DNA from: Nocardioides sp. Root1257
GTDB taxonomy: Bacteria > Actinomycetota > Actinomycetes > Propionibacteriales > Nocardioidaceae
DNA: 64,000 nucleotides
Direction of reading: 5' to 3'
Assembly (NCBI RefSeq): GCF_001425175.1
Contig: NZ_LMDV01000001.1
Span: forward strand, 62,001-126,000
Below, in pieces: positions 8,900 to 20,846 of this stretch; the first letter of the stretch is position 1; each line of letters starts with the position of its first letter. The position numbers and the translations under genes are program-made. The notes below the pieces were generated by a model. The model saw nothing but the letters and a program-made list of their open reading frames with translations, was not told where the DNA came from and ran no database searches.

Positions 8900-9193
8900 A
8901 TGGCCTCCTTTATCCCCACCAGCGCCGACACGATCGAGGACCAGCGCCTCTACACGGCCGCCCGACTGGTCGAGGTCGAGTGCCTGGACTGCCTGGCCCG
9001 CGTGGGCGTCAAGAAGAACAGCGACCACCACACGTCGATCCAGTGGACGACCGAGGCGCGCGGGCACTGCACCGCGCTCGCGCGCCGTACCGGCGCACGC
9101 GACGTGAAGGACAGCTGCCCGCGGCTCGTGTCCAGCATCGAGGCTGCGGCGCGCGACGGGCAGATCCCCATCGGAGCCGAGGACGGTTACTAA
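8900..9193 (+). CDS. Small cysteine-containing protein between kshA and kshB
   Basis: A 97-aa protein I do not recognise, located 3 bp after the kshA stop and 4 bp before the kshB start, so certainly co-transcribed with the hydroxylase. It contains a CLDC pair (about residues 28-31), a His pair (SDHHTSIQW), and single cysteines in GHC and DSCPRL. That set of Cys/His residues could bind a metal or a cluster. The length, the composition and the tight spacing argue against a spurious frame. A role as an accessory or maturation factor of the KshAB system is an inference from position alone. Confidence 0.8.
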   Translation: MASFIPTSADTIEDQRLYTAARLVEVECLDCLARVGVKKNSDHHTSIQWTTEARGHCTALARRTGARDVKDSCPRLVSSIEAAARDGQIPIGAEDGY

Positions 9194-9197
9194 CCAC

Positions 9198-10298
9198 ATG
9201 TCGGACGACGCCTTCGAGCTGAAGGTCGTGGACGTGGTCGAGGAGACCACTGACGCGCACTCCATCTCCTTCGAGGTCCCCGCCGGTGCCGAGGAGCAGT
9301 TCGCCTACAGGCCGGGACAGTTCCTGACCCTGGCCGTGCCGAGCGACCGGACGGGCGTGGCGGCGCGCTGCTACTCGCTGTCCAGCAGCCCGGTCGGCGG
9401 TGGACCGCTGACGATCACCGTGAAGCGCACCGCCGACGGCTACGCGTCGAACTGGGTCTGCGACAACCTGCGCGAGGGCGACACGATGCACGTGCTGCCC
9501 CCGAGCGGCATCTTCACGCCGGCGTCGCTGAGCGCCGACCTTCTGCTCCTCGCCGGGGGCAGCGGCATCACGCCGGTCATCTCCATCACCCGGACCGCGC
9601 TCGAGCAGGGCACCGGCCGGATCGTCCTGTTCTACGCCAACCGCGACGAGTCCTCGGTGATCTTCGCCCGCGAGCTGACCGAGCTCGCGGCCGCGCACCC
9701 GGACCGGCTGCAGGTCGTGCACTGGCTGGAGTCCGTCCAGGGCCTGCCGAGCCAGGAGCAGATGCGGGCCTTCGCGTCGGCGTACACCTCGTACGACGCG
9801 TTCGTCTGCGGCCCCGCGCCGTTCATGAAGCTGACGATCGCCGCACTGAAGGAGCTCGAGTTCCCGCGGGAGCGACGGCACCAGGAGAAGTTCATCTCCC
9901 TGGGCGGCAACCCGTTCGGCGACCTGCACGACAAGGAGGTCGCCGAGCACGAGATCGAGGACGCCGAGAGCGACCCCGACGACGTGACCGAGGCCGAGCC
10001 GACCGACCCCGGCCCCGAGGGTCTGGTGAAGCTGGAGGTCGAGCTCGACGGCGAGAACTACTCCTTCGACGACTGGGCCCCGGGCACCAAGCTGCTCGAC
10101 CACCTGGAGGCGAAGGGGGTCAAGGCGCCGTACTCCTGCCGCGAGGGGGAGTGCTCGGCCTGCGCCATCCGGCTGCTGGAGGGCGAGGTCAAGATGCTCC
10201 ACAACGACGTCCTCGACGACGACGACCTCGCGGAGGGGATCCGCCTCGGGTGCCAGTCGGTCCCGGTGACCGACACGGTCAAGGTCACCTACCACTGA
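9198..10298 (+). CDS. kshB: 3-ketosteroid 9-alpha-hydroxylase, reductase component KshB
   Basis: Ferredoxin reductase-type electron transfer protein of 366 aa that passes electrons from NADH to KshA. Domain order: FAD-binding (about 1-100, with YRPGQFLTL and RCYSLSSSP), NAD-binding (about 110-235, with LLLAGGSGITPVIS and AFVCGPAPFM), an acidic linker at about 245-275 rich in Glu/Asp, then a plant-type [2Fe-2S] domain. The cluster ligands are C314, C319, C322 and C352 (YSCREGECSAC, LGCQSVP). It overlaps nothing and follows the small Cys protein by 4 bp. In mycobacteria kshB (Rv3571) is not adjacent to kshA; here they are neighbours. Confidence 0.92.
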   Translation: MSDDAFELKVVDVVEETTDAHSISFEVPAGAEEQFAYRPGQFLTLAVPSDRTGVAARCYSLSSSPVGGGPLTITVKRTADGYASNWVCDNLREGDTMHVLPPSGIFTPASLSADLLLLAGGSGITPVISITRTALEQGTGRIVLFYANRDESSVIFARELTELAAAHPDRLQVVHWLESVQGLPSQEQMRAFASAYTSYDAFVCGPAPFMKLTIAALKELEFPRERRHQEKFISLGGNPFGDLHDKEVAEHEIEDAESDPDDVTEAEPTDPGPEGLVKLEVELDGENYSFDDWAPGTKLLDHLEAKGVKAPYSCREGECSACAIRLLEGEVKMLHNDVLDDDDLAEGIRLGCQSVPVTDTVKVTYH

Positions 10299-10450
10299 CG
10301 ACGACCGACCTGTGCGTGTGAACCCTCAGGTTTCCCGCAAGAATTTCTGGTCTAGTCACCCGGATCTTTTGGTCCGTGGAGGCGTGAGTCTGAACTCTTC
10401 AGGGAAGTTCTGGCAGCAACGGACAGCCACTGACCACTTGAGGACTCGCC

Positions 10451-11095
10451 ATGTTTCTCGGACTGTGCTTGATCACTGTGATCGCCGCCGTGTGGGCGAT
10501 CACCGCTCTGCCGACCCGTCCCCACGCCGAGACGGTGCGGCCGCGCGACCTCGAGCGGCGCGACGCGCAGCTCCGGGCCTGCCCCGACCGGGTCACGAAG
10601 CTGGACGTGGAACGCGCCCTTGCCGCCCACCCGCTCCCGGAGGCGACCATCGCCCGGGTCCTCGGCACCGCCGCCGAGCGCGGGATCACCGCGCGCACGA
10701 TGTGGATCTGGATCGACCGCTTCGGCGCCGACCGGCTCGTCCTGGCGATCGACGCCGACGTCGCCGAGCGTCGCCTGCGCCGCCACCTCGACGCCGGCAC
10801 CGCCCCCGACTGGGCCGCGATGATGGTCTTCGCCGACCTCAACAGCGAGACCGGACCCGGCGCGATGCCGATCGCGGAGTTCCTCGACCTGGACGCCGTG
10901 CCGCGCACCGACGACCTGCAGTTCGACCTCTCCGGCTGGGAGACCCCCGAGACCCCGGTCGTCGCCGACGTCGACCTGAGCCAGTTCAGCCACCTGCCGC
11001 CGATCTACAACCCGGGGCTCCCGGTCACCCGCACCGCGGCCCCGCCCGTCGACGAGTCGCGGCGTCCCGAGGGTGGCTGGCCGCAGGTCGCCTGA
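10451..11095 (+). CDS. Hypothetical membrane-anchored protein (214 aa)
   Basis: I do not recognise this gene. It starts with a single hydrophobic helix (about residues 1-20, MFLGLCLITVIAAVWAI), so the protein is probably an N-terminal membrane anchor with a soluble domain of about 190 aa. The domain is rich in Arg/Asp/Ala, contains WIWIDRFGADRLVLAIDAD and ends in a proline-rich tail (LPPIYNPGLP, RRPEGGWPQVA). No catalytic motif is visible. A GAGGA ribosome site lies 6 nt before ATG 10451. It stands alone between kshB and the convergent hydrolase gene. A 152-bp upstream gap contains two inverted repeats described separately. Confidence 0.8.
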   Translation: MFLGLCLITVIAAVWAITALPTRPHAETVRPRDLERRDAQLRACPDRVTKLDVERALAAHPLPEATIARVLGTAAERGITARTMWIWIDRFGADRLVLAIDADVAERRLRRHLDAGTAPDWAAMMVFADLNSETGPGAMPIAEFLDLDAVPRTDDLQFDLSGWETPETPVVADVDLSQFSHLPPIYNPGLPVTRTAAPPVDESRRPEGGWPQVA

Positions 11096-11112
11096 CGTCG
11101 GCCCCGACGTCG

Positions 11113-11793
11113 CTACCAGCCGCGCTCGCGCCACTCCGGCAGCGACGCCCGCTCGGCACCGAGCGTGGAGTCGTCGCCGTGGCCGGGGTAGAACCAGGTG
11201 TCGTCGGGCAGCGTGCCGAAGACCTTGGTCTCGACCTCGTCGATGAGCTGGGCGAAGGCGTCCTTGTCGCCGAACGTGTTGCCGACCCCGCCCGGGAAGA
11301 GGCTGTCCCCGGTGAAGAGGTGCGGGTGCCCCGACGGGTCGCGGTAGACCAGGGCGACCGATCCGGGCGTGTGGCCGGCGATCGCGATCACCTCGAGCGT
11401 GCAGGTGCCGACGGCCACCGTGTCGCCCTGCGCGAGCTCGCGGGTGACGGGTACGTCGGTCTGCTCGGTCACGGCTGCGGCGTCCGGCGCGCCCACGAGG
11501 ACGTCGGCGCCGGTGGCCTCGACGACCGCGGCGAGCGCCCGGTGGTGGTCCCAGTGCTGGTGGGTCGTGACGACGGAGGTGAGCCCCGCCGGGCCGATGA
11601 GCGGCAGCAGCACCTCCGGCGCGGCGGCCGCGTCGATCAGGACCTGCTCGCCGGTGTCGTGGCACCGGAGCAGGTAGCAGTTGTTCGACATCTTCTCGTC
11701 GACCGCCACCTTGGTGATGGTCAGGCCCGCGAGCTCGCGGACGTCCGCGTCCCCGCCGGGCCGCACCTCGCCGGTGTACGTCATGGTCACCAT
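11113..11793 (-). CDS. Metallo-beta-lactamase-fold hydrolase (glyoxalase II-like)
   Basis: A 226-aa MBL-fold hydrolase. It carries the metal-binding motif THQHWDHH (HxHxDH), a later AGHTPGSV histidine, LFTGDSLFPGG with the metal-bridging Asp, and a final YPGHGDD histidine. The layout is that of hydroxyacylglutathione-hydrolase-like enzymes; in an organism using mycothiol the thiol ester substrate would be a mycothiol conjugate (inference). It overlaps the upstream mycothiol-dependent isomerase-like gene by a few bases (ATGGTGA), so it is translationally coupled to it. The start may be ATG 11793 or the GTG at 11790 that makes a GTGA overlap. The pair sits next to uvrA. Confidence 0.87.
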   Translation of the reverse strand: MVTMTYTGEVRPGGDADVRELAGLTITKVAVDEKMSNNCYLLRCHDTGEQVLIDAAAAPEVLLPLIGPAGLTSVVTTHQHWDHHRALAAVVEATGADVLVGAPDAAAVTEQTDVPVTRELAQGDTVAVGTCTLEVIAIAGHTPGSVALVYRDPSGHPHLFTGDSLFPGGVGNTFGDKDAFAQLIDEVETKVFGTLPDDTWFYPGHGDDSTLGAERASLPEWRERGW

Positions 11794-12494
11794 GCTCCGA
11801 TCTGCGGCAGGGTGCCGCTGTCACTTGTCAGTCCCTCGCCGGTGCCGCGGCCGGTCAGCCACCAGCCGAGCGCGCCGCCCGTGCCGGTGACGGTCGGGCC
11901 GCCGTCGCCGAACGCCCAGGTGCGGCCGAGGTCGCTCGCGCGGACCTGGAAGGCACCGGCCGCCTCGTCGCGGGGTCTCATCCCGTCCAGGAGGATCGTG
12001 GCGAAGGCGGGCGTCCAGCCGTCGTACGAGTAGCTGGCCGCCAGGTCCGCGTGGTGGATCTCGACCTCCTGGAGCCGCATCCGGGGCACGTCGTCGGCGA
12101 CGTTCGTCCGGCCTCCCGGGGTGCGGTCGAAGGTGGTGTCCCACTGGTCCTCGGGCAGTGCGTCGAGCGCGTCGGCGAGCTCGGTCGTGGCGCCGAGCAG
12201 CCGGGTGCGGATCTCCGACGGTCCCTCGGCCGCGAGGGCCTCGATGTCGCCGTCGCGAGCCTCCTGGGACGCGTACATCGTCGTCCGCGTGCCCTCGAGG
12301 ATCCCGCGCAGCGCCGCGGCGAGGCCCTCGGCGTTCAACGCGAGGTGCGCGAGCACGTGGCCGCGGGTCCAGCCGGGGAGCCCGCTGGGGGCGGCGTACT
12401 CCTCGTCGGTGAGGGAGTCGGCGCTGCGGATCAGCTGTCGGGTCGCCTCCGGGAGGAGCTCCTCGACGATGGCCTGGCGGTTCGGCTCGGACAT
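11787..12494 (-). CDS. Mycothiol-dependent maleylpyruvate-isomerase-family protein (DinB-like)
   Basis: A 235-aa protein of the maleylpyruvate isomerase/DinB superfamily. The N-terminal four-helix domain has the conserved [20 protein letters not shown] segment with a metal-ligand His, and [12 protein letters not shown] supplies the second His pair. The C-terminal domain (about 150-235) is a small SCP2/MDMPI-type domain ending in [13 protein letters not shown]. Such enzymes use mycothiol as cofactor; the substrate is unknown. The ATG at 12494 is preferred to upstream in-frame starts because a CAGGAT -10-like element lies 6 nt before it. It overlaps the downstream hydrolase gene. Confidence 0.83.
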   Translation of the reverse strand: MSEPNRQAIVEELLPEATRQLIRSADSLTDEEYAAPSGLPGWTRGHVLAHLALNAEGLAAALRGILEGTRTTMYASQEARDGDIEALAAEGPSEIRTRLLGATTELADALDALPEDQWDTTFDRTPGGRTNVADDVPRMRLQEVEIHHADLAASYSYDGWTPAFATILLDGMRPRDEAAGAFQVRASDLGRTWAFGDGGPTVTGTGGALGWWLTGRGTGEGLTSDSGTLPQIGAW

Positions 12495-12618
12495 GGCCCC
12501 ATCCTGCCCGACCGCCGCCCGACTCCGGGCGCGGGAGGGACTGTCGGCGGTGCGTGAGATCGTGGGGAACACCGGCGCGTCCTGACTGGTTGTGCCTTGT
12601 CTGCGCCGGTTACGATGG

Positions 12619-12632
12619 CGAACACCTGTTCG
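12619..12632. promoter_or_regulatory. LexA (SOS) box of uvrA
   Basis: CGAACACCTGTTCG is a full match to the actinobacterial LexA consensus CGAACnnnnGTTCG. It lies just after a TACGAT -10-like element (12611-12616) and 17 bp before the uvrA start, so bound LexA would cover the transcription start. Confidence 0.85.
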
Positions 12633-12649
12633 AAGCGAGGGGACACTCA

Positions 12650-15643
<2,994 letters not shown>

Positions 15644-15734
15644 TTCTCACAGAACTCTCATCGCCAGGCCACAGTCTGGGCTGGCGTCCCTGGCTAGGGT
15701 GAAACTTCAACGACGGCCTGCCGAGAGGACCACT

Positions 15735-16151
15735 GTGAGCACCGACCGGATCACCCGCCGCAAGACGTTGACCGGAGCGGCCGCGATGGGCATCGGGGCG
15801 CCGCTGCTGGCGGCCTGCGCCGGCAGCGACTCCGGCGACACGGCCACCGAGGCGCCGGCCGCGGGCGAGGAGCTCGGCACGACCTCGGAGGTGCCGGTCG
15901 GCGGCGGCAAGGTGTTCGGCGACCAGAAGATCGTCGTGACCCAGCCGACGGAGGGCGACTTCAAGGCGTTCTCCGCCGTGTGCACCCACCAGTCCTGCCT
16001 GGTCTCGCAGGTCACCGACGGCACGATCGACTGCCTGTGCCACGGGAGCAAGTTCTCCGACGCCGACGGCTCGGTCGTCAACGGGCCGGCGACCTCCGGC
16101 CTGGCGGAGGTCTCGATCAAGGTCTCCGGCGACACGATCTCGACGGCCTGA
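15735..16151 (+). CDS. Rieske [2Fe-2S] lipoprotein (Tat-type), copy 1
   Basis: A 138-aa exported Rieske protein. The N-terminus has a twin-arginine motif (TRRKTL) and a lipobox LLAAC with Cys28, so it is predicted to be folded with its cluster, exported by Tat and lipid-anchored. The cluster ligands are CTHQSC and CLCHGSKF, with the two extra cysteines that form the Rieske disulfide. The GTG at 15735 is chosen because GAGAGG lies about 8 nt upstream and it gives the complete signal peptide. Copy 2 follows after 3 bp. The partner in electron transfer is unknown; no cytochrome gene is adjacent. Confidence 0.88.
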   Translation: MSTDRITRRKTLTGAAAMGIGAPLLAACAGSDSGDTATEAPAAGEELGTTSEVPVGGGKVFGDQKIVVTQPTEGDFKAFSAVCTHQSCLVSQVTDGTIDCLCHGSKFSDADGSVVNGPATSGLAEVSIKVSGDTISTA

Positions 16152-16154
16152 GCG

Positions 16155-16643
16155 ATGGCGGACCGCGGGATCACGCGACGCCGCACCCTCGCGGGCGCGG
16201 CAGTGGTCGGGGTCGGCGTGCCCCTGCTGGCCGCGTGCGGGTCGAGTGACGGCAGCGAGGGCAGCACGGCGACAGACCCGGCCCCCGAGACGCCCACGAC
16301 CAGCCCCACGGCGAGCGCCGAGCCGTCGGACTCGGCGACCCCGGCGAGCCCAACCGCCGATGCGCTGACGAGCACCGGCGACGTGCCGAAGGGCGGCGGC
16401 ACGATCTTCGCGGACCAGAAGGTCGTGGTGACCCAGCCGTCGGCGGGGGAGTTCAAGTGCTTCACGGCCGTGTGCACCCACCAGGGCTGCGTGGTCTCCA
16501 GCGTCGACGGCGGGACCATCAACTGTGCGTGCCACGGCAGCACCTTCTCGATCGCCGACGGCTCCGTGCAGAACGGACCGGCGACGGCACCTCTCGACGA
16601 GGTCCCGATCTCGGTGCAGGGTGACGCGATCAGCCTGAGCTGA
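16155..16643 (+). CDS. Rieske [2Fe-2S] lipoprotein (Tat-type), copy 2
   Basis: A 162-aa paralogue of the preceding gene with the same plan: TRRRTL twin-arginine motif, lipobox LLAAC (Cys28), and Rieske ligands CTHQGC and CACHGSTF. It differs by a linker of about 35 residues rich in Thr, Pro, Ser and Ala (about 40-75) that would hold the cluster domain farther from the membrane. It lies 3 bp after copy 1 and was most likely made by tandem duplication. Its end overlaps the end of the convergent TPR gene by 14 bp. Confidence 0.88.
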   Translation: MADRGITRRRTLAGAAVVGVGVPLLAACGSSDGSEGSTATDPAPETPTTSPTASAEPSDSATPASPTADALTSTGDVPKGGGTIFADQKVVVTQPSAGEFKCFTAVCTHQGCVVSSVDGGTINCACHGSTFSIADGSVQNGPATAPLDEVPISVQGDAISLS

Positions 16644-17931
16644 CGCCCGCCGTGGTCGGGGCGGTGGCCCGCCGCCACTGACGGTCGCGGGGCGACTCGC
16701 GACGGTCGAGGCGGGCATCGAGCAGGACGCGGGCCTCGTCGAGCCGTCCGGACCGCAGCAGGGCGGAGATCCGGGCCTCCTCGATGATCTCGCGCTGGGC
16801 GTCGGAGCCGCCCAGGCGCCAGGTCTGCGTGCTCAGCGCCGCGAGCTGGTCGGCGGCGGCCGAGCACCGTCCGGTGGTCATCGCGCGCAGCGCCCGCGCG
16901 AGCGGCGCCACGACCTCGCGGTGGGTGGGGTGCTGGTGGGTCGAGGCCCAGGCCTCGAGGTCGCCGAGTGCCGCGGCGTCGTCGAGCGCCAGGTGGAAGA
17001 CCGCGGTGTGCATCGCGAGGAACGGCGTGGCCGGCCGACTCAGGGTCGCGTCCGGCGTCGCCGTCCCGACCGCCCGCATGTCGGGGACGTCGTGCGCGTC
17101 GGGGGTCAGCGCCCACCGGAAGAGCAGCGAGCCCGTGTCGACCAGGGCGCGGCAGCCGAGGGCGCCGCCCGGACGGAGCTGCGACTCGTAGCGACGGCGT
17201 ACGGCGTCGAGGTCACCGAGCGAGAGCTCGTGCAGGGCCGCGTGCCACGAGAAGTGGCTGAGGCTGTCGGTGTCGGCACCGTCGCCGCGCACCCAGTCGT
17301 CCATCCAGGCCAGGCCGGCGTCGTGGTCGCCGGTCTCGTAGTGCGCGTGCGCCCGCGCGTGCGCGGAGTGCCCGGCGGTGGGCTCGACCTGCAGGGACCG
17401 GCAGGAGAGGTCCATGGCCTCGTCGAAGCGACCCTGCTCCTGCCGGATGAAGGCGAGCAGGCCCGTGAACCACCAGTCGTCGCCGTACGCCGGGGCGGCC
17501 TGCTCGACGATGTGCCAGGCCTCGGCCGGCACCTCGGTGACGCCCGCGAAGGCGATCGTGGGCACGGCGGTGGAGAGCAGCACCGCGTCGCGCGGGTAGG
17601 CCTCGAGATGCGCCACCAGGGGCCGCGAGTCGCCCTTCAGGTGGCCGGCGACGGCGTGCACGTGGCTGCGCTCGCGCTCGGTCGCCCGCGGCGCGAGCGC
17701 GACCGCGTCGTCGATCCGGGCCCGCACGTCGACGGCCGCGCACATCTCGTGGCCGAGCAGCGCGAGCGTGGCGTGACCGAGGGCGAACGTCGGGTCCAGG
17801 GTGATCGCGGCCGCCACGGACCGCTCGGCGCCGCTGCGCAGCCGCAGCAGGTCCTCGACCCCGCGCTGGTAGGTGCGGGCGGCGTCGGGGGAGGAGGTGA
17901 GCTCATACCCGTACCGGTCACGACATCGCAT
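16630..17931 (-). CDS. Tetratricopeptide-repeat protein, hypothetical
   Basis: A 433-aa helical-repeat protein. The start [21 protein letters not shown] is followed by repeated helix pairs typical of TPR-like arrays (for example [20 protein letters not shown], then [20 protein letters not shown]). It is soluble, has no signal peptide and no enzyme motif; members of this family are cytoplasmic proteins of unknown role. ATG 17931 gives the usual N-terminus; longer starts would run back through uvrC antisense. It is divergent from uvrC across a 60-bp gap holding a perfect 6-5-6 inverted repeat, and convergent with the second Rieske gene. Confidence 0.85.
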   Translation of the reverse strand: MRCRDRYGYELTSSPDAARTYQRGVEDLLRLRSGAERSVAAAITLDPTFALGHATLALLGHEMCAAVDVRARIDDAVALAPRATERERSHVHAVAGHLKGDSRPLVAHLEAYPRDAVLLSTAVPTIAFAGVTEVPAEAWHIVEQAAPAYGDDWWFTGLLAFIRQEQGRFDEAMDLSCRSLQVEPTAGHSAHARAHAHYETGDHDAGLAWMDDWVRGDGADTDSLSHFSWHAALHELSLGDLDAVRRRYESQLRPGGALGCRALVDTGSLLFRWALTPDAHDVPDMRAVGTATPDATLSRPATPFLAMHTAVFHLALDDAAALGDLEAWASTHQHPTHREVVAPLARALRAMTTGRCSAAADQLAALSTQTWRLGGSDAQREIIEEARISALLRSGRLDEARVLLDARLDRRESPRDRQWRRATAPTTAGVSSG

Positions 17932-17950
17932 GTAAGTAGAGTCAACCACG

Positions 17951-17967
17951 CGACAAAGAAGTTGTCG
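17951..17967. promoter_or_regulatory. Inverted repeat in the TPR/uvrC divergent gap
   Basis: CGACAA-agaag-TTGTCG, a perfect 6-bp inverted repeat with a 5-nt centre placed between two divergent genes. It has operator geometry, but the binding protein is unknown. Confidence 0.4.
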
Positions 17968-17978
17968 GTGCCGGACCG

Positions 17979-17994
17979 TAGGGTTGGCGACGTG
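17979..17994 (+). promoter_or_regulatory. Leaderless promoter of uvrC
   Basis: TAGGGT -10 element (17979-17984) with 7 nt to the GTG start at 17992. No Shine-Dalgarno sequence is present. Confidence 0.45.
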
Positions 17995-19977
17995 CGAAAC
18001 CCTGCGTCCTACCGCCCCGAACCTGGGTCGATCCCGACGCTCCCGGGTGTCTACCGGTTCCGGGACCCCAAGGGCCGGGTCATCTACGTCGGCAAGGCGA
18101 AGAGCCTCCGGCCGCGGCTGTCGTCGTACTTCCAGGACGTCGGCAACCTGCACCCGCGCACGGCCACGATGGTGACGACCGCCGCGAGCGTCGAGTGGAC
18201 CACCGTGAAGACCGAGGTCGAGGCGTTGCAGCTGGAGTACTCCTGGATCAAGGAGTTCGACCCGCGCTTCAACGTGAAGTACCGCGACGACAAGTCCTAC
18301 CCGTGGCTGGCGGTGACGGTCGGCGACGAGTTCCCGCGGGTGATGGTCGGCCGCGGCGCGAAGCGCAAGGGGACCCGCTACTTCGGGCCCTACGGCCACG
18401 CCTGGGCGATCCGCGAGACCGTCGACCTGCTGCTGCGGGTCTTCCCCATGCGCTCGTGCAGCAACGGGGTCTTCAAGCGGTCCAGCCAGATCGGGCGGCC
18501 GTGCCTGCTCGGCTACATCGACAAGTGCGCGGCGCCCTGCGTCGGCAACGTGAGCGCCGAGGAGCACCGCGAGATCGTCGAGGACTTCTGCGACTTCATG
18601 GGCGGCCAGACCACGGCGTTCGTGAAGCGCGTCGAGAAGGAGATGTACGCCGCCTCGGACGCGCTCGACTTCGAGAAGGCGGCCCGTCTCCGCGACGACC
18701 TCGGCGCGCTGCACAAGGCGCTGGAGAAGCAGGCGGTCGTGCTGGGCGACGGCACCGACGCCGACGTGATCGCGCTCGCCGAGGACCCGCTCGAGGTCGC
18801 GGTGCAGATCTTCTACGTGCGCGGCGGCCGGATCCGCGGCCAGCGGGGCTGGGTCGCCGACCGCGTCGACGAGGGCGGCACCGACAAGCTGGTCGACGAC
18901 TTCCTGCTCCAGCTGTACGCCGGGGCCACCCCCGACGAGATCCCGCGCGAGATCCTGGTGCCGGCGCTGCCACCGGACGCGACGACGTACGAGACGCTGC
19001 TGGGCGACCTGCGCGGCTCGAAGGTCGCGATCCGGGTGCCGCAGCGCGGCGACAAGCGGGCGCTCCAGGAGACGGTCGCGCAGAACGCGTCGCAGGCGCT
19101 CGCGCTCCACAAGACCAAGCGGGCCAGCGACCTGACCACGCGCAACCGGGCGCTCGAGGAGATCCAGGAGGCGCTCGGCCTCGACGAGGTGCCGCTGCGC
19201 ATCGAGTGCTACGACGTCTCCAACCTCCAGGGCACCGAGGTGGTCGCCTCGATGGTGGTGTTCGAGGACGGGCTGTCGCGCAAGAGCGAGTACCGACGGT
19301 TCGTGATCCGGGGTGTCGACGGCCAGAACGACGTCGCGTCGATGGACGAGGTCATCACCCGACGGTTCCGGCGACTGCTCGACGAGCAGGCCACCAGCAC
19401 CGAGCGGGTGACCGAGAACGGTCCGATGCTCGTCGACCCCGAGACCGGCCGGCCGCGGAAGTTCGCGTACGCCCCCGGGCTGGTCGTCGTCGACGGCGGT
19501 CCGCCGCAGGTCGCCGCGGCCCAGCGCGCCCTGAGCGAGCTCGGCATCGTCGACATCCCGGTGTGCGGCCTGGCCAAGCGGCTCGAGGAGGTCTGGCTGC
19601 CCGGCCAGGAGGACCCGGTGATCCTGGCGCGGTCCAGCGAGGGCCTCTACCTCCTCCAGCGCATCCGCGACGAGGCGCACCGCTTCGCCATCACGCACCA
19701 CCGCTCGCGCCGGTCCAAGACCATGGTCGAGAGCCTCCTCGACGGCGTACCCGGCCTCGGCGAGGTGCGACGCAAGACCCTGCTCAAGCACTTCGGGTCC
19801 CTGAAGAAGCTGCGGGCGGCGACGGTCGAGGAGATCGCCCTGGTGCCGGGCATCGGCGAGCGGACCGCGACGGCGATCAAGGATGCCGTTGCCCAGCAGA
19901 GCAGCGGCTCCAACGGTCAGACTGGACCCAGCATCATCAGCGTCAACACCGCGACCGGCGAGATCGAGGAGTCCTGA
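17992..19977 (+). CDS. uvrC: Excinuclease ABC subunit C
   Basis: UvrC, the dual-incision nuclease of nucleotide excision repair, 661 aa. An N-terminal GIY-YIG nuclease domain ([18 protein letters not shown], about 19-36) makes the 3' cut. A UVR motif at about 215-240 ([14 protein letters not shown]) contacts UvrB. The RNase H-like domain that makes the 5' cut follows ([25 protein letters not shown]) with tandem helix-hairpin-helix motifs at the C-terminus ([13 protein letters not shown]). GTG 17992 is the start, with a -10 box 7 nt before it. The stop shares bases with the rapZ start (TGATG). uvrC-rapZ-yvcK-whiA is the conserved actinobacterial order. Confidence 0.97.
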   Translation: MRNPASYRPEPGSIPTLPGVYRFRDPKGRVIYVGKAKSLRPRLSSYFQDVGNLHPRTATMVTTAASVEWTTVKTEVEALQLEYSWIKEFDPRFNVKYRDDKSYPWLAVTVGDEFPRVMVGRGAKRKGTRYFGPYGHAWAIRETVDLLLRVFPMRSCSNGVFKRSSQIGRPCLLGYIDKCAAPCVGNVSAEEHREIVEDFCDFMGGQTTAFVKRVEKEMYAASDALDFEKAARLRDDLGALHKALEKQAVVLGDGTDADVIALAEDPLEVAVQIFYVRGGRIRGQRGWVADRVDEGGTDKLVDDFLLQLYAGATPDEIPREILVPALPPDATTYETLLGDLRGSKVAIRVPQRGDKRALQETVAQNASQALALHKTKRASDLTTRNRALEEIQEALGLDEVPLRIECYDVSNLQGTEVVASMVVFEDGLSRKSEYRRFVIRGVDGQNDVASMDEVITRRFRRLLDEQATSTERVTENGPMLVDPETGRPRKFAYAPGLVVVDGGPPQVAAAQRALSELGIVDIPVCGLAKRLEEVWLPGQEDPVILARSSEGLYLLQRIRDEAHRFAITHHRSRRSKTMVESLLDGVPGLGEVRRKTLLKHFGSLKKLRAATVEEIALVPGIGERTATAIKDAVAQQSSGSNGQTGPSIISVNTATGEIEES

Positions 19978-20846
19978 TGTCCGAGGAGCAGCACGGCGAG
20001 CTCGTCGTCGTGACCGGCATGACCGGTGCCGGGCGCAGCACCGCCGCCAAGGAGCTCGAGGACCTCGGCTACTACGTCGTCGACAACATGCCGCCGAGCC
20101 TGCTGCGCGACGTGGTCCGGCTCGTCGACGAGAGCCGCGGCATCGAGCAGCCGGTCGCGGTGGTCGTCGACGTGCGGTCCGGCTCCTTCTTCGAGACGCT
20201 CCAGGCCAACCTGGCGCAGGGGGCGACCGGCCGGCACGCGACCCTCGTCTTCCTCGAGGCCACCGACGACGTCCTCGTACGCCGCCAGGAGGCGGCCCGA
20301 CGGCCGCACCCGCTGCAGGGCACCGGTCGGCTGCTCGACGGACTGCACCGCGAGCGGGAGGTGCTGGCCGAGCTGCGCAGCGACGCGGACCTGGTCATCG
20401 ACACCACCGCGCTCAACGTGCACCAGCTCACCGACCGGATCGCCGACGCGTTCGGGACCCCGGACACCCGGCGGCTCAAGGTGACCGTCACCAGCTTCGG
20501 CTTCAAGTACGGCATCCCGGTGGACGCCGACTTCGTCGCCGACATGCGCTTCCTGCCCAACCCCTTCTGGATCCCGGAGCTGCGCAACGGCACCGGCAAG
20601 GACGTCGAGGTGGCCGACTACGTCATGTCCCAGCCGGGAGCGGCCGAGTTCCTGGACGGCTACGTGCCGGTGCTCGAGGGTGTCGCGGCGGGCTACCTGC
20701 GCGAGGGCAAGCGCTTCATGACCGTCGCGATCGGGTGCACCGGGGGCAAGCACCGCAGCGTGGCCATGACGGAGGAGATCACCCGACGGCTCGGTGCCTC
20801 GGGCTTCGAGGCCCGCCCGACCCACCGCGACCTCGGGCGCGAGTGA
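19977..20846 (+). CDS. rapZ: RNase adapter/nucleotide-binding protein RapZ (YvcJ)
   Basis: RapZ family P-loop protein of 289 aa. The N-terminal nucleotide-binding domain has Walker A GMTGAGRS, with Arg where E. coli has Lys, and the family segment GYYVVDNMPPSLL. The C-terminal domain has the conserved SFGFKYGIP, DMRFLPNPFW and GCTGGKHRSV, the last forming a phosphosugar-type binding site. In E. coli RapZ senses GlcN6P and directs RNase E to a small RNA; the actinobacterial role is not settled. Start and stop overlap both neighbours (TGATG with uvrC, GTGA with yvcK), so expression is coupled. Confidence 0.95.
   Translation: MSEEQHGELVVVTGMTGAGRSTAAKELEDLGYYVVDNMPPSLLRDVVRLVDESRGIEQPVAVVVDVRSGSFFETLQANLAQGATGRHATLVFLEATDDVLVRRQEAARRPHPLQGTGRLLDGLHREREVLAELRSDADLVIDTTALNVHQLTDRIADAFGTPDTRRLKVTVTSFGFKYGIPVDADFVADMRFLPNPFWIPELRNGTGKDVEVADYVMSQPGAAEFLDGYVPVLEGVAAGYLREGKRFMTVAIGCTGGKHRSVAMTEEITRRLGASGFEARPTHRDLGRE

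Noticed and set aside
17932..19791. N-terminal extension of the TPR gene through uvrC antisense
   Set aside because: The frame stays open by chance. The family N-terminus begins at the ATG at 17931 and the extension has no domain.
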